Below are positions 41,167 to 48,599 of a stretch of 64,000 nucleotides of DNA, in pieces; the first letter of the stretch is position 1, and each line of letters begins with the position of its first letter. Below the pieces are notes generated by a model. It had not been told where the DNA came from. It made no database searches and was given only the letters and a program-made list of their open reading frames with translations. Source of the DNA: Mycolicibacterium rutilum (GTDB lineage: Bacteria; Actinomycetota; Actinomycetes; Mycobacteriales; Mycobacteriaceae). Position numbers and translations under genes: made by a program. The stretch covers positions 5,208,001 to 5,272,000 of the forward strand of contig NZ_LT629971.1 of NCBI RefSeq assembly GCF_900108565.1, written 5' to 3'.

Positions 41167-42018
41167 CTAGGCAATGACTTCGTCGGTCAGCCACTGCATC
41201 TCCGGATACGGCGTGGACAGAAGCAGCACGATGTGAGTGAAACCCGCGTCGACCGCTTCGGCGATGGCCGTCCGGGTGGAGGCGGGCGATTCGTAGGACA
41301 CCGGCAGCACCATGGACCGCGTGATCGCCGCGGGGTCCCGGCCGATTTCGCCGCAGAATCGGTCGAGCAATGCACTGCGACTCGTCGCATCGTCGATATC
41401 ACCGCCCGGAATGTTCCATACGTCGGCGTGTTCGGCGACCACCCGCAGCGTCGCGGTGGCACGCCCGCCGATGACGATCGGCGGATAGGGGCGCTGAACC
41501 GGTTTGGGATTGCCGAACGCGGCGGTCAGTTGGTGGTAGTCACCCGGGAAGTCGAACGGCTCGTTCGCTGTCCAGAGTCGGCGGATGATGGTGCATGCCT
41601 CGGCGAGGCTGTTGACCGCGTAATCAGCATCGCGGAACGGCAGACCGTTCGAATCGTACTCGTGCCGGGCGACGGGGTGACCGGGCCGCGATCCGGAGCC
41701 GATACCGAAGTCGAGCCGGCCACCGGACACCACGTCGACGGTCGTCGCGATCTTAGCCAGCATTGCAGGTGGGCGGAACCGATTGCTGCTCACCATGATT
41801 CCGAGGCGCAGGCGTTCGGTCTGCACCGCCAGCGCCGATAGCAACGTCCAGCCCTCGAAGACCGGGCCGGTCACGTCCCCCACGATTGGTATCAGGTGAT
41901 CGAACAACCAGGCGTGCTCGATCTCGGGGGTGGCGTCAGCCTCCCGCCACACCCGTTGTATCTCGCGATAGTCGACCTGCTGCGGGGCGGTCATGATGCC
42001 GAACCTGGGTGAAGTCAT
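41167..42018 (-). CDS. LLM-class (F420-dependent) oxidoreductase
   Basis: This 283-aa TIM-barrel protein is of the luciferase-like monooxygenase class (FGIMTAPQQVDYREIQRVWREAD, HAWLFDHL, LRLGIMVSSNRFRPPAMLAKIATTVDVVSGGRLDFGIGSG). Most mycobacterial members use coenzyme F420 rather than FMN. The ATG 42018 fits the fold's first strand. It is divergent from a TetR with a perfect operator between them, so substrate-induced expression is likely. Confidence 0.9.
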   Translation of the reverse strand: MTSPRFGIMTAPQQVDYREIQRVWREADATPEIEHAWLFDHLIPIVGDVTGPVFEGWTLLSALAVQTERLRLGIMVSSNRFRPPAMLAKIATTVDVVSGGRLDFGIGSGSRPGHPVARHEYDSNGLPFRDADYAVNSLAEACTIIRRLWTANEPFDFPGDYHQLTAAFGNPKPVQRPYPPIVIGGRATATLRVVAEHADVWNIPGGDIDDATSRSALLDRFCGEIGRDPAAITRSMVLPVSYESPASTRTAIAEAVDAGFTHIVLLLSTPYPEMQWLTDEVIA

Positions 42019-42057
42019 CGAGGTCCTCTCGGCGAGTCTGACATGATGAGCGATAAG

Positions 42058-42099
42058 CGGAACAACGCTCCTGTTCCGAATATACGGAGCGTTGTTCCG
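42058..42099. promoter_or_regulatory. Perfect 14-nt inverted repeat, TetR operator
   Basis: CGGAACAACGCTCC (42058-42071) and GGAGCGTTGTTCCG (42086-42099) are exact inverted copies with a 14-nt spacer that contains another TGTTCC half-site. It lies between the LLM oxidoreductase (start 42018) and the TetR (start 42134), so it can control both. Confidence 0.82.
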
Positions 42100-42133
42100 G
42101 TTAGCAAGGCGATGTACGGAAAGGACGTTCCTC

Positions 42134-42694
42134 GTGCCCGATGCTCGACCGCGCAAGCGAGCCGACGCGCGCCGCAACGAGCAGACGTTGCTCGACGCAG
42201 CCGCCGCGGCGTTCGTCGCTTCGGGCGTGGACGTGCCCGTGCGCGACATCGCTGCGCGCGCCGGTGTCGGAATGGGCACGATCTACCGTCACTTCCCCAC
42301 CCGCGCGGACCTCATCATCGCCGTCTACCGCCACCAGGTCGAGGCCCTCGCCGAAGCGGGGCCGGCGCTGCTCGAGCGCCACAGCCCCTCTGTCGCGCTG
42401 ACGCAATGGGTCGATCAACTCGTCGACTTCCTGGTGACCAAGCACGGTCTCGCTGCGGCGCTGCAATCCGAAAGCGCCGGTTTCGAAGCGCTGCACGCCT
42501 ACTTCCTCGACCGCCTGCTGCCGGTCTGCGCGCAACTGCTCGATGCCGCGGTGGAGGCTGGCGAAATCATCTCCGGCACAGATACTTACGAGTTCATGCG
42601 GGCGATCGGAAACCTCTGCGTCGGCGCCGACGCAGACGACCGGTACGACGCCAGGCGGATGATCGGAGTGCTGCTCGCCGGGCTGCGCACCTGA
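42134..42694 (+). CDS. TetR-family regulator of the LLM oxidoreductase
   Basis: This 186-aa regulator has an HTH at about 15-60 (LLDAAAAAFVASGVDVPVRDIAARAGVGMGTIYRHFPTRADLI) and the SBP-type C-terminal domain (FLVTKHGLAAALQ). The start GTG 42134 (VPDARPRKRADARRN) suits the basic tail before the HTH; the frame remains open upstream through the operator. It is probably autoregulated by the repeat at 42058-42099. Confidence 0.88.
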   Translation: MPDARPRKRADARRNEQTLLDAAAAAFVASGVDVPVRDIAARAGVGMGTIYRHFPTRADLIIAVYRHQVEALAEAGPALLERHSPSVALTQWVDQLVDFLVTKHGLAAALQSESAGFEALHAYFLDRLLPVCAQLLDAAVEAGEIISGTDTYEFMRAIGNLCVGADADDRYDARRMIGVLLAGLRT

Positions 42695-42697
42695 GCA

Positions 42698-43411
42698 TCA
42701 GCGCCGGCCGCGCCCCGTGCGACCCGGCTTGCGGCCGACCTTCCCCGCGGCGGCGCGCGCGGCCTGCTTGGCCAGCGTCTTCTCGCGGGCGGTGCGTTTC
42801 GGCGCGGGTTCGGCCTGCCCTCGCGACGAACCGGGTTTGCGGCCGCGGACGATGCCGATGAACTCCTCGAGCATCGCCGACTGCGGTCCTGCCGGGACGG
42901 CGAGCGCGACGGGGCAGCTGGGTGCCTCGGCGATCGGGCGGTACGTCAGATCCTTGCGGTGGTGCAACCGGGCCAGCGACTGCGGGACGATCAGCACACC
43001 GAGGCCCGCGGCGACGAGTTCGACTGCGTCCTCAGTGGTTTCGGGCCGGTGCTCGACCGGGATGCCGGGCGCGTCGGGCCAGTCGACGACGTCGTCGAGC
43101 GGGAGCAGTGTCGGTTCGGCGGCGAGATCGGCGGCGTCGACCGAATCGGCGGCGCTGAAGAGATGCTCGCTGGGCACCACGACGACCGTCGTCTCGTCGT
43201 AGAGGGGAATGACCGACAACTCGGAGGTATCGGCCGGCAACCGGATCAGCGCGACATCGACGGTGCCCTCCCGTACCGCGTCCGGCGCATCTGCGGCGGC
43301 GACGGCGCACAACTGCAGCGGAACGTCAGGGTGGCGCTGCGCCCAGGTCCGTGCCCACTTCGCGGGTGTCGCGCCCGGCACGTAGCCGAGGGTCAGCGAC
43401 AGCGGGCTCAT
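42698..43411 (-). CDS. Stand-alone LysR effector-binding domain with basic tail
   Basis: This 237-aa protein is a LysR substrate-binding fold without the usual N-terminal HTH (LSLTLGYVPGATPAKWARTWAQRHPDVPLQL, VDVALIRLP, VSCPVALAVP-like SCPVALAVPAGPQ). The last ~45 residues are Lys/Arg/Ala-rich (KRTAREKTLAKQAARAAAGKVGRKPGRTGRGRR in part), resembling nucleic-acid-binding tails. It is divergent from the DUF5997-like gene, with only 28 nt between the two starts. Confidence 0.83.
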   Translation of the reverse strand: MSPLSLTLGYVPGATPAKWARTWAQRHPDVPLQLCAVAAADAPDAVREGTVDVALIRLPADTSELSVIPLYDETTVVVVPSEHLFSAADSVDAADLAAEPTLLPLDDVVDWPDAPGIPVEHRPETTEDAVELVAAGLGVLIVPQSLARLHHRKDLTYRPIAEAPSCPVALAVPAGPQSAMLEEFIGIVRGRKPGSSRGQAEPAPKRTAREKTLAKQAARAAAGKVGRKPGRTGRGRR

Positions 43412-43439
43412 CGGTTCAGGCTACCGATACGCTTGATCC

Positions 43440-43826
43440 ATGAGCAGGCCGAACGCGCAGTCCATGAAGCCCGCGACCGCAGCGAAGAAGCTGGATGTGT
43501 ACCTGCCCGCGACGCCTGCGGAGTTCCAGCAGAACGCGATCACCCGGGGTGAACTCGCTGCTTTGCAAGCTGATCCGCCGCAATGGCTCAAGGACCTCCG
43601 CAAGAACGGACCGCATCCGAAGAACCTCGTGGCGGCCAAGCTGGGCGTCTCGATCGCCGCGCTCGCGCGCAACGGCGTCGGCGATGCGCTGACCACCGAC
43701 GAGATCAACCAGATCCTCGACGACAAGCCGGAGTGGCTGGCCGCCGAACGCGAGAGTTACCAGGAGGTGCTGCGCGAGGAGCGCCGCCTCAAGGCACTGC
43801 GGGCTGAGTGCGCCAACGACGACTGA
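43440..43826 (+). CDS. DUF5997-like protein
   Basis: This 128-aa protein begins MSRPNAQSMKPATAAKKLDVYLPATPAEFQ in fragments I associate with DUF5997. A predicted HTH-like part follows (KNLVAAKLGVSIAALARNGV, LTTDEINQILDD), and then a charged helix. The function is unknown. Divergence from the lone LysR effector domain with a 28-nt gap suggests a shared regulatory role. Confidence 0.78.
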   Translation: MSRPNAQSMKPATAAKKLDVYLPATPAEFQQNAITRGELAALQADPPQWLKDLRKNGPHPKNLVAAKLGVSIAALARNGVGDALTTDEINQILDDKPEWLAAERESYQEVLREERRLKALRAECANDD

Positions 43827-43843
43827 GTGTCCTCATGCGCTCG

Positions 43844-44008
43844 TCAGCGGTCGAACAGATCGCTGAGGCGGTCGAAGAATCCGTCGACGCGCTGCTCGAG
43901 CCGGGAACCCTTGCCCCACTTCTCCCAGAGGTAAATCGAGGCGAACAGCGCTAGGACTATCCCGAGCACCAGGGCGGCGACGAGGATCGCCTCATCGGTC
44001 GTGGACAA
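43844..44008 (-). CDS. Small single-TM protein directly downstream of nrdE
   Basis: The frame encodes 54 aa from TTG 44008-44006: TTDEAILVAALVLGIVLALF gives a TM helix, followed by a charged tail (WEKWGKGSRLEQRVDGFFDRLSDLFDR). It lies 6 nt after the nrdE stop on the same strand, so it is likely cotranscribed. The TM-plus-amphipathic design looks real, but there is no strong Shine-Dalgarno and I recognise no family. Confidence 0.65.
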   Translation of the reverse strand: MSTTDEAILVAALVLGIVLALFASIYLWEKWGKGSRLEQRVDGFFDRLSDLFDR

Positions 44009-44014
44009 CGGCCG

Positions 44015-46183
44015 CTACAACATGCAGCTGACGCAATTTTCCACCTCAGTGCCTGCGAGGGCCATTTGGCGCAGCCGGATGTAGTACAGCGTCTTGATTC
44101 CCTTGCGCCAGGCGTAAATCTGCGCTTTGTTGACGTCACGCGTCGTCGCGGTGTCCTTGAAAAACAGCGTCAGGCTCAGCCCCTGGTCCACGTGCTGGGT
44201 CGCCGCGGCGTAGGTGTCGATGACCTTCTCGTAGCCGATCTCGTACGCGTCCTGGTAGTACTCCAGGTTCTCGTTGGTCATGTACGGCGCCGGATAGTAG
44301 ACGCGGCCGATCTTGCCTTCCTTGCGGATCTCGATCCGGCTGGCGATGGGGTGGATCGAACTGGTCGAGTGGTTGATGTAGGAGATCGACCCCGTCGGCG
44401 GCACCGCCTGCAGGTTCTGGTTGTAGATGCCGTGCGTCTGCACCGACTCCTTGAGCCGCAGCCAATCGTCCTGCGTCGGAATGCGAATGCCGGCATCGGC
44501 GAACAGCCGACGCACCTTGTCGGTCTTGGGCTCCCACACCTGCTCGGTGTACTTGTCGAAGAACTCCCCCGACTTGTACTTCGACTTCTCGAACCCGCCG
44601 AATGCCTTACCCCGTTCGATCGCAATGCGATTCGATGCGCGCAGCGCGTGGTAGAGCACCGTGTAGAAGTAGATGTTGGTGAAGTCGACGCCCTCTTCGG
44701 AGCCGTAGAAGATCCGCTCGCGGGCGAGGTAGCCGTGCAGGTTCATCTGGCCCAGCCCGATGGCGTGCGACTCGTTGTTGCCCTGCTCGATCGACGGCAC
44801 CGACGTGATCGACGTCTGGTCGCTGACCGCGGTGAGCGCGCGGATGGCCACCTCGATCGTCTGCGCGAAGTCCGGCGAGTCCATCGCCTTGGCGATGTTC
44901 AGCGAACCGAGGTTGCACGAGATGTCCTTGCCGACCTTCGAATAGGACAGGTCGTCGTTGAACTCCGACGGTGTCGAGACCTGCAGGATCTCCGAGCACA
45001 GGTTCGAGTGGGTGATCTTGCCCTCGATCGGGTTGGCCCGGTTCACCGTGTCCTCGTACATGATGTACGGGTAGCCCGACTCGAACTGCAGCTCGGCCAG
45101 CGTCTGGAAGAACTCGCGCGCTTTGATCTTGGTCTTGCGGATGCGCGCGTCATCGACCATCTCGTAGTACTTCTCGGTGACCGAGATGTCGGCGAACGGC
45201 AGGCCGTACACGCGCTCGACGTCGTACGGCGAGAACAGGTACATGTCCTCGTTCTTCTTGGCCAGCTCGAACGTGATGTCCGGGATGACCACACCGAGGC
45301 TGAGCGTCTTGATCCGGATCTTCTCGTCGGCGTTCTCACGCTTGGTGTCGAGGAACCGGTAGATGTCGGGGTGGTGCGCGTGCAGGTACACCGCCCCGGC
45401 GCCCTGACGCGCGCCCAACTGATTGGCGTAGGAGAACGAGTCCTCGAGCAGCTTCATGATCGGGATGACGCCCGAGCTCTGGTTCTCGATGTTCTTGATC
45501 GGCGCGCCGTGTTCGCGAATGTTGGTCAGCAGCAACGCCACCCCGCCGCCGCGCTTGGACAGCTGCAGCGCCGAGTTGATCGAGCGCCCGATGGACTCCA
45601 TGTTGTCCTCGATGCGCAGCAGGAAGCAGCTGACCGGCTCGCCGCGCTGCTTCTTGCCGGAGTTGAGGAACGTCGGGGTGGCCGGCTGGAAGCGGCCGTC
45701 CATGATCTCGTCGACCAGCTTCTCGGCCAGCGTGGTGTCACCGGCGGCCAGCGTCAGCGCCACCATCACCACGCGGTCCTCGAACCGCTCCAGGTAGCGC
45801 TTCCCGTCGAACGTCTTGAGCGTGTAGGAGGTGTAGTACTTGAACGCGCCGACGAACGTCGGGAAGCGGAACTTCTTGGCGTACGCGCGGTCGAGCAGCG
45901 TCTTGACGAAGTTGCGGGAGTACTGGTCGAGCACCTCGCGCTCGTAGTAGTCCTTCTCGATCAGGTAGTCGAGTTTCTCGTCCTGGCTGTGGAAGAACAC
46001 CGTGTTCTGGTTGACGTGCTGCAGGAAGTACTCCCGGGCGGCCTGCACGTCCTTGTCGAACTGAATCTTGCCGTCGGCGTCGTACAGATTCAGCATCGCG
46101 TTCAGCGCGTGGTAGTCCATCTCCCCCGGGAGCGCGTGCGCGCCGGTGGTTACAGGCTCTGCAGCTGTGACGGTTGGTGGCAC
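44015..46183 (-). CDS. nrdE: Class Ib ribonucleotide reductase large subunit NrdE
   Basis: This 722-aa R1E subunit reduces NDPs to dNDPs. It lacks the ATP-cone activity domain, as class Ib enzymes do. Visible are the first active-site cysteine (GEPVSCFLL), the second redox cysteine and radical cysteine regions (HSNLCSEILQ; SCNLGSLN), the substrate-site VPPTGSISY and the C-terminal CVSC that reduces the active site. The GTG 46183 (VPPTVTAAEP) matches the start of M. tuberculosis NrdE and has AAGGA upstream. It overlaps nrdI by 34 nt. Confidence 0.97.
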   Translation of the reverse strand: MPPTVTAAEPVTTGAHALPGEMDYHALNAMLNLYDADGKIQFDKDVQAAREYFLQHVNQNTVFFHSQDEKLDYLIEKDYYEREVLDQYSRNFVKTLLDRAYAKKFRFPTFVGAFKYYTSYTLKTFDGKRYLERFEDRVVMVALTLAAGDTTLAEKLVDEIMDGRFQPATPTFLNSGKKQRGEPVSCFLLRIEDNMESIGRSINSALQLSKRGGGVALLLTNIREHGAPIKNIENQSSGVIPIMKLLEDSFSYANQLGARQGAGAVYLHAHHPDIYRFLDTKRENADEKIRIKTLSLGVVIPDITFELAKKNEDMYLFSPYDVERVYGLPFADISVTEKYYEMVDDARIRKTKIKAREFFQTLAELQFESGYPYIMYEDTVNRANPIEGKITHSNLCSEILQVSTPSEFNDDLSYSKVGKDISCNLGSLNIAKAMDSPDFAQTIEVAIRALTAVSDQTSITSVPSIEQGNNESHAIGLGQMNLHGYLARERIFYGSEEGVDFTNIYFYTVLYHALRASNRIAIERGKAFGGFEKSKYKSGEFFDKYTEQVWEPKTDKVRRLFADAGIRIPTQDDWLRLKESVQTHGIYNQNLQAVPPTGSISYINHSTSSIHPIASRIEIRKEGKIGRVYYPAPYMTNENLEYYQDAYEIGYEKVIDTYAAATQHVDQGLSLTLFFKDTATTRDVNKAQIYAWRKGIKTLYYIRLRQMALAGTEVENCVSCML

Positions 46184-46593
46184 GTCTGTTCCTTCCAGAA
46201 TTCTTGCAATCCCGCGCGGACGGCGTCGACGTCGTCCGGGGTTCCCATGAGTTCGAAACGGTAGAGGTACGGCACGCCGCACTTGCGGGACACCACATTT
46301 CCCGCATAGGCGAACTCGGCGCCGAAGTTGTTGTTGCCCGCGGCGATGACGCCGCGGATCAACGACCGGTTGTGTTCGTTGTTGAGGAACGCGATGACCT
46401 GCTTGGGGACATAGCCACCGTCGTTGATGTCAGGAGTCGCGCGCCCACCGCCGTACGTGGGCAGGACCAGCACGTAGGGATCGGCGACCTCGATACGACC
46501 GTGCAGCGGAATGCGAACGGCCGGCAGACCCAGCTTCTCGACGAAGCGATGGGTGTTCTCCGAGACGCTGGAGAAGTAGACGAGGTTGCTCAT
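46150..46593 (-). CDS. nrdI: Flavodoxin-like NrdI
   Basis: This 147-aa flavodoxin-fold protein supplies the oxidant needed to assemble the Mn(III)2-tyrosyl radical in NrdF. FMN contacts fall in FSSVSENTHRFV, LPTYGGG and AAGNNNFG. ATG 46593 has AAAGGAG 7 nt upstream. It overlaps the start of nrdE by 34 nt. Confidence 0.96.
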   Translation of the reverse strand: MSNLVYFSSVSENTHRFVEKLGLPAVRIPLHGRIEVADPYVLVLPTYGGGRATPDINDGGYVPKQVIAFLNNEHNRSLIRGVIAAGNNNFGAEFAYAGNVVSRKCGVPYLYRFELMGTPDDVDAVRAGLQEFWKEQTCHQPSQLQSL

Positions 46594-46643
46594 CGGTTCT
46601 CCTTTCCGCCGTCCGGTTACCCCGTTTGTCGTCGTCTGTCCGC

Positions 46644-46892
46644 TTATGCCGTGGCCGCGACGCCGGCCAGCGCCTTGATGCGGTCGGGACGGAAGCCCGA
46701 CCAGTGCTCGTTGCCGGCCACCACGACCGGGGCCTGCAGGTATCCCAGCGCCATCACGTAGTCGCGGGCCTCGCTGTCGAGGGTGATGTCGACGACCTCG
46801 TAGGCGATGCCCTGCTTGTCCAGCGCCTTGTAGGTGGCGTTGCACTGCACGCAAGCGGGCTTGGTGTACACGGTGATCGTGGGCTGAGTCAT
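46644..46892 (-). CDS. nrdH: Glutaredoxin-like electron donor NrdH
   Basis: This 82-aa protein has the redox motif CVQC (C14-C17) and the NrdH-type WSGFRPDRI. It passes electrons from thioredoxin reductase to NrdE. The ATG 46892 (MTQPTITVYTKPACVQC) is the usual start; the frame extends only 12 codons upstream. Confidence 0.96.
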   Translation of the reverse strand: MTQPTITVYTKPACVQCNATYKALDKQGIAYEVVDITLDSEARDYVMALGYLQAPVVVAGNEHWSGFRPDRIKALAGVAATA

Positions 46893-47105
46893 CTGCGGTA
46901 CGGCTCCTGTGCGAACGGGGACTGGCAACTGACGGGGTATTGCGTCCCGCCGAGATTCATTGAATTTCAGCGGTCCGGAGGCTCCGGAAATTCCTGCCGA
47001 CCGGGGCCGCCGTCGCGGGTGTCGGACTGCTCGACACGACCGGTTCTGGGGCTCCGGCCGGCCCTTCGGAAGCGTGGGAATCGTGGGGGCCTGTCGGTGC
47101 TCGAA

Positions 47106-47153
47106 ACACTACACCTAGTGTCCGACATTGCGAAGGGATACAAGATGTTCTGA
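47106..47153. promoter_or_regulatory. Paired NrdR boxes upstream of nrdHIE
   Basis: Box 1 ACACTACACCTAGTGT (47106-47121) and box 2 ATACAAGATGTTCTGA (47138-47153) start 32 nt apart, exactly as upstream of nrdF2. One repressor can thus control both units. Confidence 0.87.
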
Positions 47154-47303
47154 ATAACATTTTTGAAATTCCCAGGTCGTAAGCCTTTCGGACGTGTCGG
47201 CACCGGCGTGTCGCACGTCACAAGTGCGTGGCGTGTCGCACGGCACCCCTATATCTAGCAGCGACCACCGACAGCGCCGGGCGAGCGACCGTCGGACAGC
47301 AAA

Positions 47304-47337
47304 GCGCCGGCCGGGTCAGAGACGACCCGACCGGCGC
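47304..47337 (-). terminator. Hairpin terminator of the FMN reductase gene
   Basis: Arms GCGCCGGCCGGGTC (47304-47317) and GACCCGACCGGCGC (47324-47337) pair at 13 of 14 positions with a 6-nt loop. On the minus strand the stem is followed by TTTGC. It starts 16 nt after the stop of the FMN reductase gene. Confidence 0.7.
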
Positions 47338-47352
47338 AGCGCGGATAACGCC

Positions 47353-47904
47353 TCAGCCGACCTCGGCGACCAGCTTCCCGACGATGTCACGCAGGTTCGC
47401 GGCAACCTCGGCGTTCTCCCGCGGGTGCTTACCGTCGAGCGACTTGGTGGGCACGGACAACTTGAGGTCCTCGACGACGCGCGGGCCGGCGACCCCGAAC
47501 GACTTGCGGGTCTCGTCGTGCGCCCACACCCCGCCGTACTGCCCGAGCGCCGCGCCGACGACCGCGAGCGGCTTGTCCTTGAGCGCGCCGTTGCCCCACG
47601 GCCGCGACAGCCAGTCGATCGCGTTCTTCAGCACGCCCGGGATGCTGCCGTTGTACTCCGGGGTGATGACGAGCGTCGCGTCGGCCTCGGTGGCGGCCCG
47701 ACGCAGCGCGACCACAGGTTCGGCGACGTCCTCGTTGTCGATGTCCTCGTTGTAGAACGGCAGCTCCCCCAGCCGGTCGAACAGCCGCAGGTGCACGCCG
47801 TCGGGCGCATTCTCGATCGCCAACTCGACCAATTGCCGGTTGATCGACGCTGCCCGGAGGCTGCCGAGCAGCACCAGTACGTTTGTGCCCTTGGAGTCCG
47901 ACAT
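47353..47904 (-). CDS. NAD(P)H-dependent FMN reductase (Rv3054c-like)
   Basis: This 183-aa flavodoxin-fold reductase has phosphate-loop LGSLRAASINRQL, ITPEYNGSIPGVLKNAIDWLSRP and GALGQYGG-type loops. It reduces FMN, quinones or chromate in this family. I chose the ATG 47904 because AAGGG lies 6 nt upstream; an ATG two codons earlier (47910) is possible. It is divergent from the TetR at 47991. Confidence 0.92.
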   Translation of the reverse strand: MSDSKGTNVLVLLGSLRAASINRQLVELAIENAPDGVHLRLFDRLGELPFYNEDIDNEDVAEPVVALRRAATEADATLVITPEYNGSIPGVLKNAIDWLSRPWGNGALKDKPLAVVGAALGQYGGVWAHDETRKSFGVAGPRVVEDLKLSVPTKSLDGKHPRENAEVAANLRDIVGKLVAEVG

Positions 47905-47948
47905 GTTCATCCCTTCGTCGTCGGTTGCCATGCTCGCACGACTCAACT

Positions 47949-47960
47949 GGACTACAGTCC
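47949..47960. promoter_or_regulatory. Small palindrome between FMN reductase and TetR genes
   Basis: GGACT and AGTCC flank a central AC, about midway between the divergent starts. It is the only obvious symmetric site for the TetR in the 86-nt gap. Confidence 0.45.
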
Positions 47961-47990
47961 GAATAATTCCGGCTGAACTAAACTGCTGAC

Positions 47991-48599
47991 ATGGTCGCTC
48001 CTCGCCCCCTCCGCGGGTTGCCGGTGGCCGACCAAGCACCGCACGAGCGAGGCGACGCCGCGCGCAATCGCACCCTACTTCTCGACGCTGCCCGACGGCT
48101 GATCGCCGAACGCGGCGCCGACGCCGTCACCACCGACGACATCGCCGCGGCCGCCGGCGTCGGCAAGGGCACACTGTTCCGCCGGTTCGGCAGCCGTTCG
48201 GCGATGATGATCGTGCTGCTCGACGAGGACGAGAAGGCCCATCAGGAGGCGTTCCTGTTCGGCCCGCCTCCGCTGGGGCCCGGCGCGCCGCCGCTGGACC
48301 GGCTGCTGGCCTACGGCCGGGCCCGGCTGGAGTTTGTGCATCTGCACCACGGCCTGCTGTCCGACGCCAACCGCGATCCCCAGATGCGGTTCAGCCCGCC
48401 GGCCACGCTGCACCACCGGCACGTGCGGGTGCTGCTGGCCGACGCCGGGACCACCGGTGACCTCGACGCGCAAGCCGCCGCACTGCTCGCCTTGCTGGAC
48501 TCCGACTACGTGCAGCATCAACTCGGCGACCGCGGTGAGACGCTGGAGTCGCTCGGCGATGCGTGGGAGTCGGTGGCCCGCAAGCTCTGTGGCGCATGA
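47991..48599 (+). CDS. TetR-family regulator (Rv3055-like)
   Basis: This 202-aa regulator has HTH LLLDAARRLIAERGADAVTTDDIAAAAGVGKGTLFRRFGSRSAMM (about 28-72). It is divergent from the FMN reductase and its stop overlaps the dinB ATG by 4 nt, so the repressor and polymerase are co-translated. Confidence 0.9.
   Translation: MVAPRPLRGLPVADQAPHERGDAARNRTLLLDAARRLIAERGADAVTTDDIAAAAGVGKGTLFRRFGSRSAMMIVLLDEDEKAHQEAFLFGPPPLGPGAPPLDRLLAYGRARLEFVHLHHGLLSDANRDPQMRFSPPATLHHRHVRVLLADAGTTGDLDAQAAALLALLDSDYVQHQLGDRGETLESLGDAWESVARKLCGA

Larger units (their letters stand above)
46893..47352. other. 460-nt intergenic region upstream of nrdH
   Basis: I see no credible gene here. It holds the nrdHIE promoter region with paired NrdR boxes at 47106-47153, a 214-nt stretch between the boxes and nrdH that would give a long 5' leader, and a terminator-like hairpin of the FMN reductase gene at 47304-47337. 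Confidence 0.7.

Noticed and set aside
44066..46264. 732-aa plus-strand frame opposite nrdE
   Set aside because: Composition is typical of an antisense frame (Val/Leu/Arg/Asp repeats); nrdE explains the region completely.
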